DNA of 64,000 nucleotides. It comes from Lithodes maja (Eukaryota; Arthropoda; Malacostraca; Decapoda; Lithodidae). The stretch covers positions 94,454 through 158,453 of the forward strand of contig JBAKBP010003202.1 in the NCBI GenBank assembly GCA_037953745.1, given 5' to 3'. Position 1 is the first letter of the stretch. Each line of letters opens with the position of its first letter. Under the pieces are notes generated by a model. It worked only from the letters and a program-made list of their open reading frames with translations. It was not told where the DNA came from and ran no database searches. The translations under genes were made by a program, and so were the position numbers. Shown one piece after another: positions 41,146-51,421 of the stretch.

Positions 41146-44025
41146 ATGAATGTAAATGTAGATCCGACCAGAACCAATAATTCGATGAAAGAACGTAATG
41201 CGAGTTCTAAAACCGCAACTTTAAAGGTTTTCTATGCAAACGCTCGTAGCATACGCAATAAATTTTCAGATTTAGAGGAACTAGTGTTTACAGAAAATTA
41301 TGATGTGATTGGCATAACAGAATCTTGGCTCAATACAGAAGATAGAGACTTTTTAGCAGAGTATTCACTTCCCGGTTATGTAATGTTTGAGAACAGCCGA
41401 ATAAATAAAAATGGAGGTGGCGTTTTATTTTATATCAAAGAAAGTCTTAACCCGACCCTCGTGTCAAAACCTCAAATTGTGAACGTCGACACATCTTTTG
41501 TGCTAATAAAGAATAATAAAGGTACAAAAATAATACTTGCATTAATATACAGACCTCCAGCTCAATCAGTGCAAACTGACCGAGAAATTTACGAACAAAT
41601 TGCAGATGTAAGTAACTCACAAGATACCGTAATTTTTGGCGACTTTAATTTACCTGTGACCAAGTGGGGCGATACTCTTACTTCACACTCCGGACATGAC
41701 TTGTATACGAACTTGCAAGAGAGTTCGCTTTATCAATTTGTTCGAACGCCGACCCGTGGTAATAACGTTCTTGACATTGTACTTGCAACAAAAGAAGAAT
41801 TGATAGAGAATTTGAATGTTGGTGATGAATTCAGTAACAGCGACCATCGTACGATAACTTTCACTTTAAAGTTTACTAGTAACGAACCAAATAGTAGCAT
41901 CGAAAAAGTCCCTAATTTCAAGAAAGCAAACTTCCATAAACTTAGAGCTATGTTTAAAGAAACTGACTGGAGCTTTTTAATTAACAATAACGACATAAAT
42001 ACATCTTGGAAGTTATTCGAAACCACTTACCTAAAAGCAGTGCAAGACTGCATACCATCGAAAATACGGCGTCCAGGCCATAATAATAAGCCCAAATGGT
42101 GGAATAAAGATATTTCAAACTGCCTGCTTGCTAAAAAATTTGCTAATGATAGATTAAAATCCTCACAAAATGACGAAGAACGGGTGAAATTTGTAGAGCT
42201 ACGACGCAAAGCCAAAAAGTTAATTAAGCAAAGTAAAAAGACCTTAGAGTTACATATTGCGAATCAAAGTAAAACAAACCCGAAAGAATTCTATAGTTAT
42301 ATCAGAAAGAAAAAAGTAGTTACTTCAACTGTTGGACCGTTAGTCGATGAAAAAGGAGAATACACCAAAGACGAAGTACAAATGAGTAATGCCCTCAATA
42401 CCTTCTTTGCATCAGTTTTTACAACCGAAGATCTCAGTGATATCCCTACACCATCGCCGATTCAGATTGATAATTCAGATGTTCTAAGCAATATCACCGT
42501 TACAGAGAGAGAAGTATTGAATTGTTTAGATAAACTCAAAGTAAATAAAACGCCAGGACCTGATACAATCTCGCCTAGAGTTCTAAAGGAAGCTAAGAAT
42601 GAGCTCTCCAAACCACTGACATTACTATTCAATAAATCCTTGCAGTCTGGAACTATGCCTGATCAGTGGAAGCTAGCCAACGTAACACCGATATTCAAAA
42701 AAGGCAGCAAATCCCTACCCAGTAACTATCGTCCAATTAGCTTAACCTCAGTTGTATGTAAAATGCTAGAAACGGTCATACGAGACAGACTCGTAAATCA
42801 CTTAGAGGAAAATAACATACTTAAAGATACTCAACACAGCTTTCGTAAAAAACGTTCCTGTTTAACAAACCTCTTAGACTTCTTCCACGATATCCTCAAC
42901 CTCTACGATGAGAGTAAAGCTGTAGATATTATATACCTTGATTTTCAAAAGGCCTTTGACAAAGTTCCCCACAAACGTTTACTGCTAAAACTAAAAGCGC
43001 ATGGAATACAAGACGGTGTGTTGAAATGGATAGAAAATTGGCTCAACAACAGAAAGCAAAGAGTAGTCATAAACGGTAAGGCATCTAAATGGACCAATGT
43101 AAGTAGCGGGGTACCCCAGGGATCGGTACTAGGACCAATTCTCTTTCTAATTTACATCAACGACATAGATGAGGGTCTCACCTGCACAATCTCAAAATTT
43201 GCTGACGATACAAAAATTGCAAATAGCGTACTCTCAAAAGAACAAGTTGACGATATGCAACACAATCTAGATAAATTGTCATGTTGGGCCCAAATTTGGC
43301 AAATGAGTTTCAATGCGGATAAATGTAAAGTACTACATGTCGGATACCTAAATGAGAAAGCAAACTATTCGATGAATGGCACTCAGCTTAAGAATGTAAA
43401 CAGAGAAACTGATCTGGGAGTAACAATATCGAGTAACCTAAAACCGAGTCAACAATGTTCAGAAGTTGTTAAGAAGGCAAACAAAATAATTGGCTTTATA
43501 GGCAGGTCATTTGAGCATAAATCCAAAGAAGTTATCCTAACCCTTTACAATTCCTTAGTCCGCCCTCTTCTGGAATACTGCGTTCAATCCTGGTGCCCTT
43601 ATTACCAAAAAGATATAAACAAGCTAGAACGAGTTCAACGTAGAGTTACCAAAATGATACCTAGCCTAAAGAACAAACCATACGAAGAGCGTCTTAGAGA
43701 ATTAAATCTATTTCCTTTAACCCAGCGCAGATTAAGAGGCGACTTAATTCAAGTGTTCAAAATCATCAAAGGCATCGACAATGTGAACTGTAGTAAGTAC
43801 TTCACTATCGACCAATCTAATTACACACGGGGAAACGGTTGCAAAATTATTGGTAAATCTTTTAACTCGCACGAATCTAAGAATTTCTTCTTCAATCGAG
43901 TTGTCAACTTGTGGAATGGGCTTCCCCGAAACGTTATAGACTGCAGCACCGTTGATTCATTTAAATTCCGCCTAGACAAATATCTCGCATCAAACCCGCG
44001 ACTGACTGCGTTTGTAAATGAATAA
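41146..44025 (+). CDS. LINE C ORF2: APE endonuclease and reverse transcriptase
   Basis: 959 codons from ATG 41146 (the frame is open further upstream to the (CT)n tract, but that part is basic and featureless) to TAA 44023-44025. Endonuclease: VFYANARSIRNKFSDL, IGITESWLN (Glu), VIFGDFNLPVTKW, NSDHRTITFTL. RT: NKTPGPDTISPRVLKE, FKKGSKSLPSNYRPISLTS, YLDFQKAFDKVPH (motif A), SGVPQGSVLGPILF (motif B), KFADDTKIA (motif C), VRPLLEYCVQSWCP. No stop or frameshift, and all catalytic motifs are present. Full autonomy is doubtful because ORF1 is truncated. Confidence 0.9.
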   Translation: MNVNVDPTRTNNSMKERNASSKTATLKVFYANARSIRNKFSDLEELVFTENYDVIGITESWLNTEDRDFLAEYSLPGYVMFENSRINKNGGGVLFYIKESLNPTLVSKPQIVNVDTSFVLIKNNKGTKIILALIYRPPAQSVQTDREIYEQIADVSNSQDTVIFGDFNLPVTKWGDTLTSHSGHDLYTNLQESSLYQFVRTPTRGNNVLDIVLATKEELIENLNVGDEFSNSDHRTITFTLKFTSNEPNSSIEKVPNFKKANFHKLRAMFKETDWSFLINNNDINTSWKLFETTYLKAVQDCIPSKIRRPGHNNKPKWWNKDISNCLLAKKFANDRLKSSQNDEERVKFVELRRKAKKLIKQSKKTLELHIANQSKTNPKEFYSYIRKKKVVTSTVGPLVDEKGEYTKDEVQMSNALNTFFASVFTTEDLSDIPTPSPIQIDNSDVLSNITVTEREVLNCLDKLKVNKTPGPDTISPRVLKEAKNELSKPLTLLFNKSLQSGTMPDQWKLANVTPIFKKGSKSLPSNYRPISLTSVVCKMLETVIRDRLVNHLEENNILKDTQHSFRKKRSCLTNLLDFFHDILNLYDESKAVDIIYLDFQKAFDKVPHKRLLLKLKAHGIQDGVLKWIENWLNNRKQRVVINGKASKWTNVSSGVPQGSVLGPILFLIYINDIDEGLTCTISKFADDTKIANSVLSKEQVDDMQHNLDKLSCWAQIWQMSFNADKCKVLHVGYLNEKANYSMNGTQLKNVNRETDLGVTISSNLKPSQQCSEVVKKANKIIGFIGRSFEHKSKEVILTLYNSLVRPLLEYCVQSWCPYYQKDINKLERVQRRVTKMIPSLKNKPYEERLRELNLFPLTQRRLRGDLIQVFKIIKGIDNVNCSKYFTIDQSNYTRGNGCKIIGKSFNSHESKNFFFNRVVNLWNGLPRNVIDCSTVDSFKFRLDKYLASNPRLTAFVNE

Positions 44026-44242
44026 CTTTATCCTCCCCTCAGTTACTAACCCATATGTCCCCTACTAACTTCCTAGTCCTGCCACGTTAGTGGCAGGGCA
44101 GTGGTTCCCTTTCCAATGTTCCCTTACCCACTCTAAACCACTGTTTGGACACTTGATCCTCAGTGTTTTGGAGGACAAGCAGCCTAGAAGGGTCACTAGA
44201 TCTGTTGTTGCTTGATTTCCTTTGTACTCCTTTGTACTCCTT

Positions 44243-44250
<8 letters not shown>
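44026..44250 (+). other. LINE C 3' UTR
   Basis: Matches, inverted, 54981-55212. Holds the inverted phrase CTGCCACGTTAGTGGCAG (hairpin near 44081-44098) and ends in TTTGTACTCC repeats. Confidence 0.8.

Positions 44251-44314
<64 letters not shown>
44251..44314. repeat. (CT)n(CA)n microsatellite
   Basis: About 26 CT units followed by CA units; a (GA)n tract follows at 44389-44411. Confidence 0.95.
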
Positions 44315-44821
44315 GATGATTGCCACCTAGTCTGTCAGCATTTACGGAGATCTGTGGAGCCAAATTGCTTTGTGAGGCATTGGATTGTAGAGAGAGAGAG
44401 AGAGAGAGAGAAATGTGAGAGCGAGAGTGTGTGTGTATACTACTAAATAAACTATATAGGTGTTCTGACATGTTAAGTAATAGTATAGTATCTGTAATGT
44501 ACGGAGCTATGGCATGCCAACATATACAGTATATTCTAATCTCTCGTGTGTGTTTCTGGGAGTCTGCACAACAAAAAATGTCTAAACAGAAAGTATTGGT
44601 CCTTCTCCTTCACTTGGTACGATCTAGTAACTTTGGGTTAACCATGACTTACATTTTACTTGATATTCAAGATATTATTTTATGGTTAATCACATAGGCA
44701 CAATTTAGGTGATAATTGGGCAATATTATTAGAACATGACAAGTAATAATGGCATGATGCTGAAACTGTTAATAATTGAATTATGAAACTTAGATAATTG
44801 TAGACGGAACTCTGGTGTAAT
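44315..44821. other. Spacer before the satellite, no gene seen
   Basis: AT-rich unique-looking DNA with the short (GA)n tract noted above. Nothing recognised. Confidence 0.5.
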
Positions 44822-45010
44822 ATGTAGCCAAGGAAACACATTGTACTATAACACTGAGGGGATGGATGGGAGGAGGCTGGGTCATGGTAGGATGGCCATT
44901 TATGTAGCCAAGGAAACGCATTGTACTATAACACTGAGGGGATGGATGGGAGGAGGCTGGGTCATGGTAGGATGGCCATTTATGTAGCCAAGGAAACACA
45001 TTGTACTATA
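44822..45010. repeat. 80-bp satellite, left edge
   Basis: About 2.4 units; the array edge is at 44822, and the Gypsy-type element interrupts it at ...ACTATA (45010). Confidence 0.95.
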
Positions 45011-46859
45011 TGTGACGCATGTCGAGTATGAGCATGCTGTACAGAACGCCCAGTCAGGCCCCACTCTCGCTAGGATCGTCAGGGCAGGAACTTTGGCTGT
45101 AGTCTGTGTAGAGTTTCCTAACTCAGTTTATGTGAACCGTTGTACTATAAGTATTATCATTATGTATTTTGTTTTCTTCTAAGTCAACGAGTTCTATTTT
45201 ATATCATTAGATATAAGTATTGTGTGTGGGACTTGTATGTAATGATGAGAGGAGAGAGAGAGAGATATTACGTGGCGGGGGGTCAGTGAGTGCGCCACGC
45301 GGGCCGGTAGGCCTAATTCCCTCCTCCCTTCCTCCCTTTCAGCGCGTGGGAAGTTCTTTGTCGATCCCAGATTGAGAGAGAATATGACGTCATGATTGCC
45401 AGTGGGCGGTCCTTAGTGTTGGCGATATGCTCGCTACAGGGCCGAGTATAAAAAGAGAGGTCCCGCCGCATTTTCCTCAGAACTCATCAGGCAAAGCGAC
45501 CTCTCATATCCCTTGCAACTATCCATATTCTTCCGACTGATGTGAACTTTCTCTACTCTCTGAACAGCCTATCTTCTACTCTTCTCGTCCCTGTTTAACC
45601 TCCATGACCCCTTTGGTGCAGATTTAGTCAGCCAAAGTATTATCGCTTGAGTTCTCACGAGATAAGTGCCTGTTAGATAGCCTATTTTTGGAAGGGTTAA
45701 CTAGAATAGGATTGATTGATGTTTGTTGCACTCGTATATGCATTTCCCTGTGTGCGATTATTCATGTTCCTGTTTTCTGCTGGTTTAGGCAATGCTAGAC
45801 TGGGATAGGGTTTCTGAGTTGTGATTTCCTATGAGTACTAGGTTGCGGTTGAACCAGTACAATTGCAACGGAGACGTGGAACGCCTAGGTGGTCTTTCTG
45901 ACTGTGTACCGTGGGAGTTTAGCACTGTGTTGCGAGTGAGGGCTTTTGCCTGTGCCACCCAACACTGTGCTATCTCATTTGCTTGACTTTGAGAGGATCG
46001 CCAGGAGAGAACCAGATACTAGTGATCTGGATCTCTCAAGAGAGCATCCCGTCAATTACCGTAATTTGGCCGCACAGTCTTAAGGACCTCGCTAGGCTAC
46101 GAGCCGCTTGCTCAGCCATTGTCTCTTAACCTTAGATATCCCAGCTAGACTTTGCTCGACCAGCAGATACAGCATAGTATTGAAGCTTCTCCTTATGTAT
46201 ATTATTGTTTAAGCACTATTGATTTCATGTGTGGCACGCTTAGCTACTTCAGAGATTAGTGGCCCACGAGCACAATCTTAGTAGGCTATTGCTAGTGCAT
46301 TGTCGGAGTATTTCTTCTTAATGTTTGCCATATCCTATTGCTTATTCTTATAATTCTTCTTATGTCAATTTAAAGCCTTTAATTACCAGTGAGTTATTCA
46401 TTAAATTGCTGTTCAAAATCCGATACTTACTTCTTATGAGTATTCGAGAAGCATCTAACTTATCAGAAGATTCCTTGCTTGATGCTCGAGGACTATTGTT
46501 TAACGTAACGTAATAGTGCCGATCCGAAGTAGAGGGTGGAGGACTTCTTAAGTTCTTAGTTCAAGGGTGGATTACTTCGGCTTCGGCCAACACTATTCTT
46601 TAGTGTTGTAGTACTTTCTTCTTTGTTTGATTGTTGACCAGACTAGATAACTCCCGTCTTGTTATTAGTCTGTTGTGTGAAACGCTAGTACCGAGTTCTT
46701 GTATACCCCGTTATAGCAGATAGAACTCTGGAGGGTAGTGGCGTTTTTTGTTCGGCTGGCAGTACTCTGGGGTTGGGATCGTGTGTTTCCGTTGTGGCAG
46801 CGAGCCATACTCGAGTCCTGTGTAAGAGCCCTAGTGTACCCGAGTGACCGGTCGTAACA
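45011..46859 (+). repeat. Gypsy-type 5' LTR
   Basis: Starts TGTGACGCATG and ends GGTCGTAACA (TG...CA). At 1849 bp it is long for a Gypsy LTR. Confidence 0.95.
45447..45481 (+). promoter_or_regulatory. LTR core promoter (TATA and Inr)
   Basis: TATAAAAAG at 45447-45455 and a TCAGA initiator-like site at 45477-45481, about 30 bases apart. The same pair is at 51858-51892 in the 3' LTR. Confidence 0.65.
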
Positions 46860-47076
46860 AATGGCGACCTTGCTTAGGATTTTGTGAACAGTATAATTTT
46901 TTTTGCAGAGTTGTACAACATTTGTTTGTTGGTACTTTAGCGTACATATTGAAGAATATTTTTTTTTTGTAAGGCAATTAGGAGAGCATTTAAGAGACTC
47001 CAGTTAATTTAGTAATTAGTGCTTGCATAAGGGAGTTTAACACTTTTGTCTCGAGAATTTTTTGGTGAACTTCAGT
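46860..47076 (+). other. Primer-binding site and leader
   Basis: TGGCGACCTTGC begins two bases after the LTR (46862), the expected position and TGG start for a tRNA-primed PBS. I did not assign the tRNA. Confidence 0.6.
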
Positions 47077-50000
47077 ATGTCGGGCCCTAGTACTGACGAG
47101 GAGCGAGAGATGCTATGTGAGGAGGTGCCGTTAGTAACTAGTGAGGAGGATGCTAGACTTTTTGTGAGTAAGCAGTACCACGTGACGGAGGAGAGGCTGA
47201 CTGGGGTGAATGTTTATGGCTTGCACCTGATAGCCAAGGTTTTGGGTCTATCCAATGTAGGAGGGATGTCCAAGGGGGAGCTGATTTCCTGGGTGTTGCG
47301 TGGGCGACATGGGGTTTCGGAGGAGAGGGCGTTTGGGGGGGTTCCTCCCCAGATCCCCTCTCACTCGACTCCCACAGTGCCGTCCACTCAGTTGCCGGAG
47401 GTTAGCACTCTCCCACAGAGGGATGAGCATTGGAAGATTGGAGTGCCCTCGGGCGGTGCGTATGGTGGTTCCCCAGTTCTTGCCCCCCCTCCTTCAGTAG
47501 TGGCAGCTCCCTCTTCCGGCCTGTCTCCTGAGATGATATTTAAACTCGAGCTTGCTAAAATGGAGAATGAGGCTAGGAAGCAGGAGATTGAGGCGAAGAA
47601 TGAGGCTAGGAAGCAGGAGATTGAGGCTGAGTCTAGGAGGCAGGAGAATGAGACTAGGAGGCATGAGATTGAGGCTAGGAAGCAGGAGAAGCAGCATGAG
47701 ATTGAGGCGGAGAATGAGACCAGGAGGCATGAGGCTGAGCTTAGGTACGACTCAGAGAAATATTGTGCTCAAATAGATTTAGATAAGACTCGTGCAGAGT
47801 CGACAGGGATTCGGATGGGCCGTGAGGGCCAAGTAAGAGAACAGTCCTTGTCCCACTTAGTCAAATTGGTGCCGGCATTTAGTGAAACTGAAGTCACAGA
47901 ATTTTTTAATCGTTTTGAGAAGAAGTGTAGGGAGCATAATTGGCCTGAAGAGAAGTGGGCAGCTCTGGTCTCCTCAAGACTTACGGGTAAGGGTCTGAAG
48001 GCTTATGATGCACTGCCTTTAGAGTCTTGCATTGACTACCCAGAATTGAAGAGAGCTGTCCTACGGGCATACGAGTTGCAACCAGAAACATATCGATTGA
48101 AGTTTCGGGGTGTTACAAAGACTAGGGAGGCGACCTTTCTTGAACATGCCCGGGACTTAAAAGATGCACTTACAAACTGGACACGTTCTGAGAAAGCTGA
48201 GACGGCCGAACAGTTGACTGAGCTGTTTCTGCTCGAGCAGTTTTATAAGTGTACAGGTGCAGAAATGACTTTAACTATTAAAGAAAAGAATCCAAAAACT
48301 CTACAGGAGGCAGCTGAGATGGCTGACCTCCGGCTATCATTAATTCGTGGGTGCGGGTCTGCCCAGCGTAGTGAGGCAGGTAACAAGGGGCGTGACGCCC
48401 CACCCCCCCGAGTTAGTAATATATCTTATGCAAACAAGTACAAGAGTTATGATACCAAGACTGACCACAAGACTAGCACCGTCCCATTTAAGAAGGGGCC
48501 GGGCCCTTCCCAGTACCAAGGGAAGCCCAGAGGGGAGTTGGAGTGTTATCATTGTCATGAAAAGGGGCACTTTGCAAGAGTCTGTCCTAGCAAACCACCT
48601 ACAGCAGCTGTGTCTTTGGCCTGCAACATTGGTGTGTCTCCGAAGTTTTCTGAGTTTGCCCGGGGCAGTTCGTCAGAGGCTGAGGCACAGCCAATGCAGA
48701 AGCACCTGGGAGGCTCGAACCCTGCTCAGGATGTTTTTTGCGACCATAGAGGACGGGGTTGCGTGATGTGGGCGGGGCGCAAGCATGGAGTAGAGGTCTT
48801 GCGTGATACAGGTGCTTCCCAGACTCTGATGAATAACTTGACTGGCTACCCTATAAATGTGGCTCGGGTGGTAGTGGTGCAGGGTATTAATGCAACTCGG
48901 TCATACCCGCTGGTGCGGTTGGAGTTGGAGGTGGATGGTGTGACACGTGAATTGGATGTCGGGATTGTGGAGAAACTGCCAGTGGAGGGCGTCGACCTTC
49001 TTCTCGGCAACGACTTTGCAATGCCCGCTTCTGAGGTTCTACCCTTAGTCGTTGCCGAGAGGACGGCCGACGTGAGTAGGGAAGAGCAAGAGTGTGTCGA
49101 GCGGTGCCAGGCACAACCCATGGCGTGTGCTGTCACCCGAGCTCGGGCAGCTAAAGTGTCACAGCCTAGTCCTCCGTCTTCAGACCAGCAGAGGAACGAT
49201 CAACAGGAGGAGGCTAAAGCTGGAGTTGGTTTTAAGAGTTTTGACTCGGCGGCTCTCCTGGGTGATTCAGTATTGGCACCTATGTTAGAGTCTGGAGAGG
49301 CCCCAGGACCTGTCACAGCTAGTGAGGAGGTAGGGCCGGAAGAGACTCCGAGGCAGCAACGTTGCACACGGAGAGAAAAAAGGGTTGCTCAGTTTGATAT
49401 TGGGGAAGGACTTGGGTTGCTTCGGAAGCATCTAGACAGGTTGGCTCCCTCAGATATTTGTAAACTGCAGTTGGAGGATCCGGAAGTTCAGAAGTGTGGT
49501 AATGGTGCTGTCGAGATTAAACACGAGGACGGGGAAGCATGTCATGTGAACCTGTTGGAGGAGTTTGTGAGGCAACCACCTGAGCAGCCTACTGTCCCTG
49601 CGTTGGTCTGCCGCGGCCAAGGTGGAGAAGGAGAGGGGGGCAGTAGGGCACAGGTGGAGGAGAGTAGGGATTGTCATGTCTCGGCGAAGCAGTGGGCGGG
49701 GGACACGAGTCTGGTGGCTGTGGAAGTGCTAGAGCACCTGCCTGAGCAGCAGTGTGCAGCACTCCAGCACCAGCTCGGTTCATACCCCACTGGTCGTGCC
49801 GAGCCCCTGAGTCTCACAACTCGGGCGGTGCGAGATGTTCCGCAGGCAGGTCATGTGACTGTTAAAAGACCGTTAGCCTCGTTGTTTCGGTGGTTTAAGG
49901 TGGGCGACGAGGCCTTGGCATGGTTGCCAGGTCAGGGTCGACCCATGGCTGCCAAGGGTGGTGGTCAAAAGGAGGACATTGAGCAGATTGGTAAGGTCGG

Positions 50001-50937
50001 CTGTGGTATCGCAGTGCCCGGTCGTCGCATAGCCTCCCAATGCTGCTCTAGTCTAATGCAACAGCCCTACCATAGACCGACTGTATCTGGCCATGTCGCT
50101 GAAAGCGGTGATGCTGCGCAGGCAGATGTCGTCACAAGGAATGCGGGGGTGCGCATGTACGGTATCGGCGGGGAAGCCTTAGCAATAATGAACTGTGGGA
50201 GTGACTGCACGGGTGGTACTGATTGTCCCTCTCATGACCTGGCTGTTCTAGGGACGAAGGTGGAGAAGGAGGGAGACTACAGGTTAGAAGCTGCGGTCTC
50301 GGCTGGGTTGTGGGAGGGCACTAGGCATGTTGTTCGTGGAGACAGTGCAAGGCAGTTATTTACTAGGCTATGGCAGTACTTTCGCATGTTTGTTGCTTCT
50401 CCAGGCCTGAGGTACGGGGTAGAATCCGACATGCAGGCTGGAGATAGTGCAAGGCTCAGTTTAATTCCCTGCCGTATAAATCCTGCTCGACAGCCTATGG
50501 TGCAAGCAGAGCTGGATTACGTGTGGACGAAGGATCTGAGGGATAAGGAATGTCGTGAGTGGTCGTTGCTTGTAACTTTGTCCGAGCGTGCTAAAGAGGT
50601 ATGTGGTTTTGTTGTGGACGGGAGTACCTACCAGTGCAATGTTGTGCCTGACGGACTTAAGAATGCACCAGCAACGTGTCAGAGCCTGATGAATGAAAGT
50701 GAAAAGGACGATGATGCGCTGGGGCATTTCGAGATCTATGTTCCAGCCTATGGTCCGGTCGGTGTAGTTTACCCAGATCATTACCCTCTCGAGATCTTGG
50801 ACCAGTTTCACAATCGGAATATGAGGCTGACCAGGTGGTCACTAAGGTTATTGGTATATAACCTGGACATAAGCCATATTGCCGGTTGTGACAACGAGGT
50901 TGCATGTGGTCGTTCAGGGGTATATGATCCTGGGTAA
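47077..50937 (+). CDS. Gag-protease-mosaic pol ORF of Gypsy-type element
   Basis: A 1286-codon frame from ATG 47077 to TAA 50935-50937, never interrupted (residue numbers below count from codon 47062, five codons before this ATG). Gag: a SAP-like helix (YGLHLIAKVLGLSNVGGMSK), a Pro-rich patch, a charged coiled coil with EARKQEIEA repeats (about 167-230), a retrotransposon gag domain (about 260-430) and the zinc knuckle CYHCHEKGHFARVC (about 495-508). Protease: VLRDTGASQTLM (D582) to LLLGNDFAMP (about 650). Then scraps in unusual order: an integrase-tail-like CHVNLLEEFV (~828), pre-RT VEVLEHLPEQQ (~887), integrase-tail-like FKVGDEALAWLPGQGRP (~945), RT-start-like INPARQPMVQAEL (~1140), RT-like YQCNVVPDGLKNAPATCQSL (~1190), RNase H end-like LRLLVYNLDISHIAGCDNEV (~1265). 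No YxDD motif or integrase core is seen. Confidence 0.85.
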   Translation: MSGPSTDEEREMLCEEVPLVTSEEDARLFVSKQYHVTEERLTGVNVYGLHLIAKVLGLSNVGGMSKGELISWVLRGRHGVSEERAFGGVPPQIPSHSTPTVPSTQLPEVSTLPQRDEHWKIGVPSGGAYGGSPVLAPPPSVVAAPSSGLSPEMIFKLELAKMENEARKQEIEAKNEARKQEIEAESRRQENETRRHEIEARKQEKQHEIEAENETRRHEAELRYDSEKYCAQIDLDKTRAESTGIRMGREGQVREQSLSHLVKLVPAFSETEVTEFFNRFEKKCREHNWPEEKWAALVSSRLTGKGLKAYDALPLESCIDYPELKRAVLRAYELQPETYRLKFRGVTKTREATFLEHARDLKDALTNWTRSEKAETAEQLTELFLLEQFYKCTGAEMTLTIKEKNPKTLQEAAEMADLRLSLIRGCGSAQRSEAGNKGRDAPPPRVSNISYANKYKSYDTKTDHKTSTVPFKKGPGPSQYQGKPRGELECYHCHEKGHFARVCPSKPPTAAVSLACNIGVSPKFSEFARGSSSEAEAQPMQKHLGGSNPAQDVFCDHRGRGCVMWAGRKHGVEVLRDTGASQTLMNNLTGYPINVARVVVVQGINATRSYPLVRLELEVDGVTRELDVGIVEKLPVEGVDLLLGNDFAMPASEVLPLVVAERTADVSREEQECVERCQAQPMACAVTRARAAKVSQPSPPSSDQQRNDQQEEAKAGVGFKSFDSAALLGDSVLAPMLESGEAPGPVTASEEVGPEETPRQQRCTRREKRVAQFDIGEGLGLLRKHLDRLAPSDICKLQLEDPEVQKCGNGAVEIKHEDGEACHVNLLEEFVRQPPEQPTVPALVCRGQGGEGEGGSRAQVEESRDCHVSAKQWAGDTSLVAVEVLEHLPEQQCAALQHQLGSYPTGRAEPLSLTTRAVRDVPQAGHVTVKRPLASLFRWFKVGDEALAWLPGQGRPMAAKGGGQKEDIEQIGKVGCGIAVPGRRIASQCCSSLMQQPYHRPTVSGHVAESGDAAQADVVTRNAGVRMYGIGGEALAIMNCGSDCTGGTDCPSHDLAVLGTKVEKEGDYRLEAAVSAGLWEGTRHVVRGDSARQLFTRLWQYFRMFVASPGLRYGVESDMQAGDSARLSLIPCRINPARQPMVQAELDYVWTKDLRDKECREWSLLVTLSERAKEVCGFVVDGSTYQCNVVPDGLKNAPATCQSLMNESEKDDDALGHFEIYVPAYGPVGVVYPDHYPLEILDQFHNRNMRLTRWSLRLLVYNLDISHIAGCDNEVACGRSGVYDPG

Positions 50938-51421
50938 ATTGACACACGGGTAGCCTCCTGCTTTGGTTTGAGTAGTATTTTGCGCTTGGTGCTTGTTGGC
51001 TCGCGGTTGTAGCCCAGCGTATTGGGTCGTAAAGCAGGATTGTTGAGCGTTTGGTATAGAAGAAAATAGGCTGCCCTTATAGTGCAGCCGGAAAAAAACA
51101 TATTAAAATATAAAAATCATATAAAAACTCTTTCTTTTTGATATAGATAATTGTATAAGTTTGTCATAGCCTATAAGGTTTGAGTAGTCCACGAACTATC
51201 AAACGGCTGAGCTGCTGTAAGCTCGCTCTGGGAGCATGATATTGTGTCTTTTACTATTGTTGGGAGGAGTTATGAAATGTGAATTTTTTTTTATAAGATG
51301 TGTTTTAGTGATAAACTCAGCGTTGTTTTAGTGCCATGCGGTCGCTGGGTGTGAGGGGTTTGATGGGGTTCTGTATATCAGATTTTAGCTCAGGGTTGAG
51401 CAAGTAAAATCTTGGGGGAGG
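50938..51421 (+). other. 3' leader and polypurine tract
   Basis: Non-coding. CTTGGGGGAGGTG immediately precedes the 3' LTR, as expected for a polypurine tract priming plus-strand DNA. Confidence 0.65.

Larger units (their letters stand above)
40911..44250 (+). mobile_element. LINE family C (CR1-like), ORF2 intact
   Basis: Contains the end of ORF1, a complete ORF2 and a ~220-bp 3' UTR ending in three copies of TTTGTACTCC before a (CT)n tract. A truncated inverted relative sits in the satellite at 54981-56149. Confidence 0.87.

Noticed and set aside
46325..46513. 62-residue ORF present in both Gypsy LTRs
   Set aside because: Duplicated only because the LTRs are identical; no recognisable domain and it lies in untranslated LTR sequence.
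47248..50811. Minus-strand and alternate-frame ORFs within the Gypsy-type ORF
   Set aside because: Shadows of the long coding frame, mostly driven by the coiled-coil repeats.
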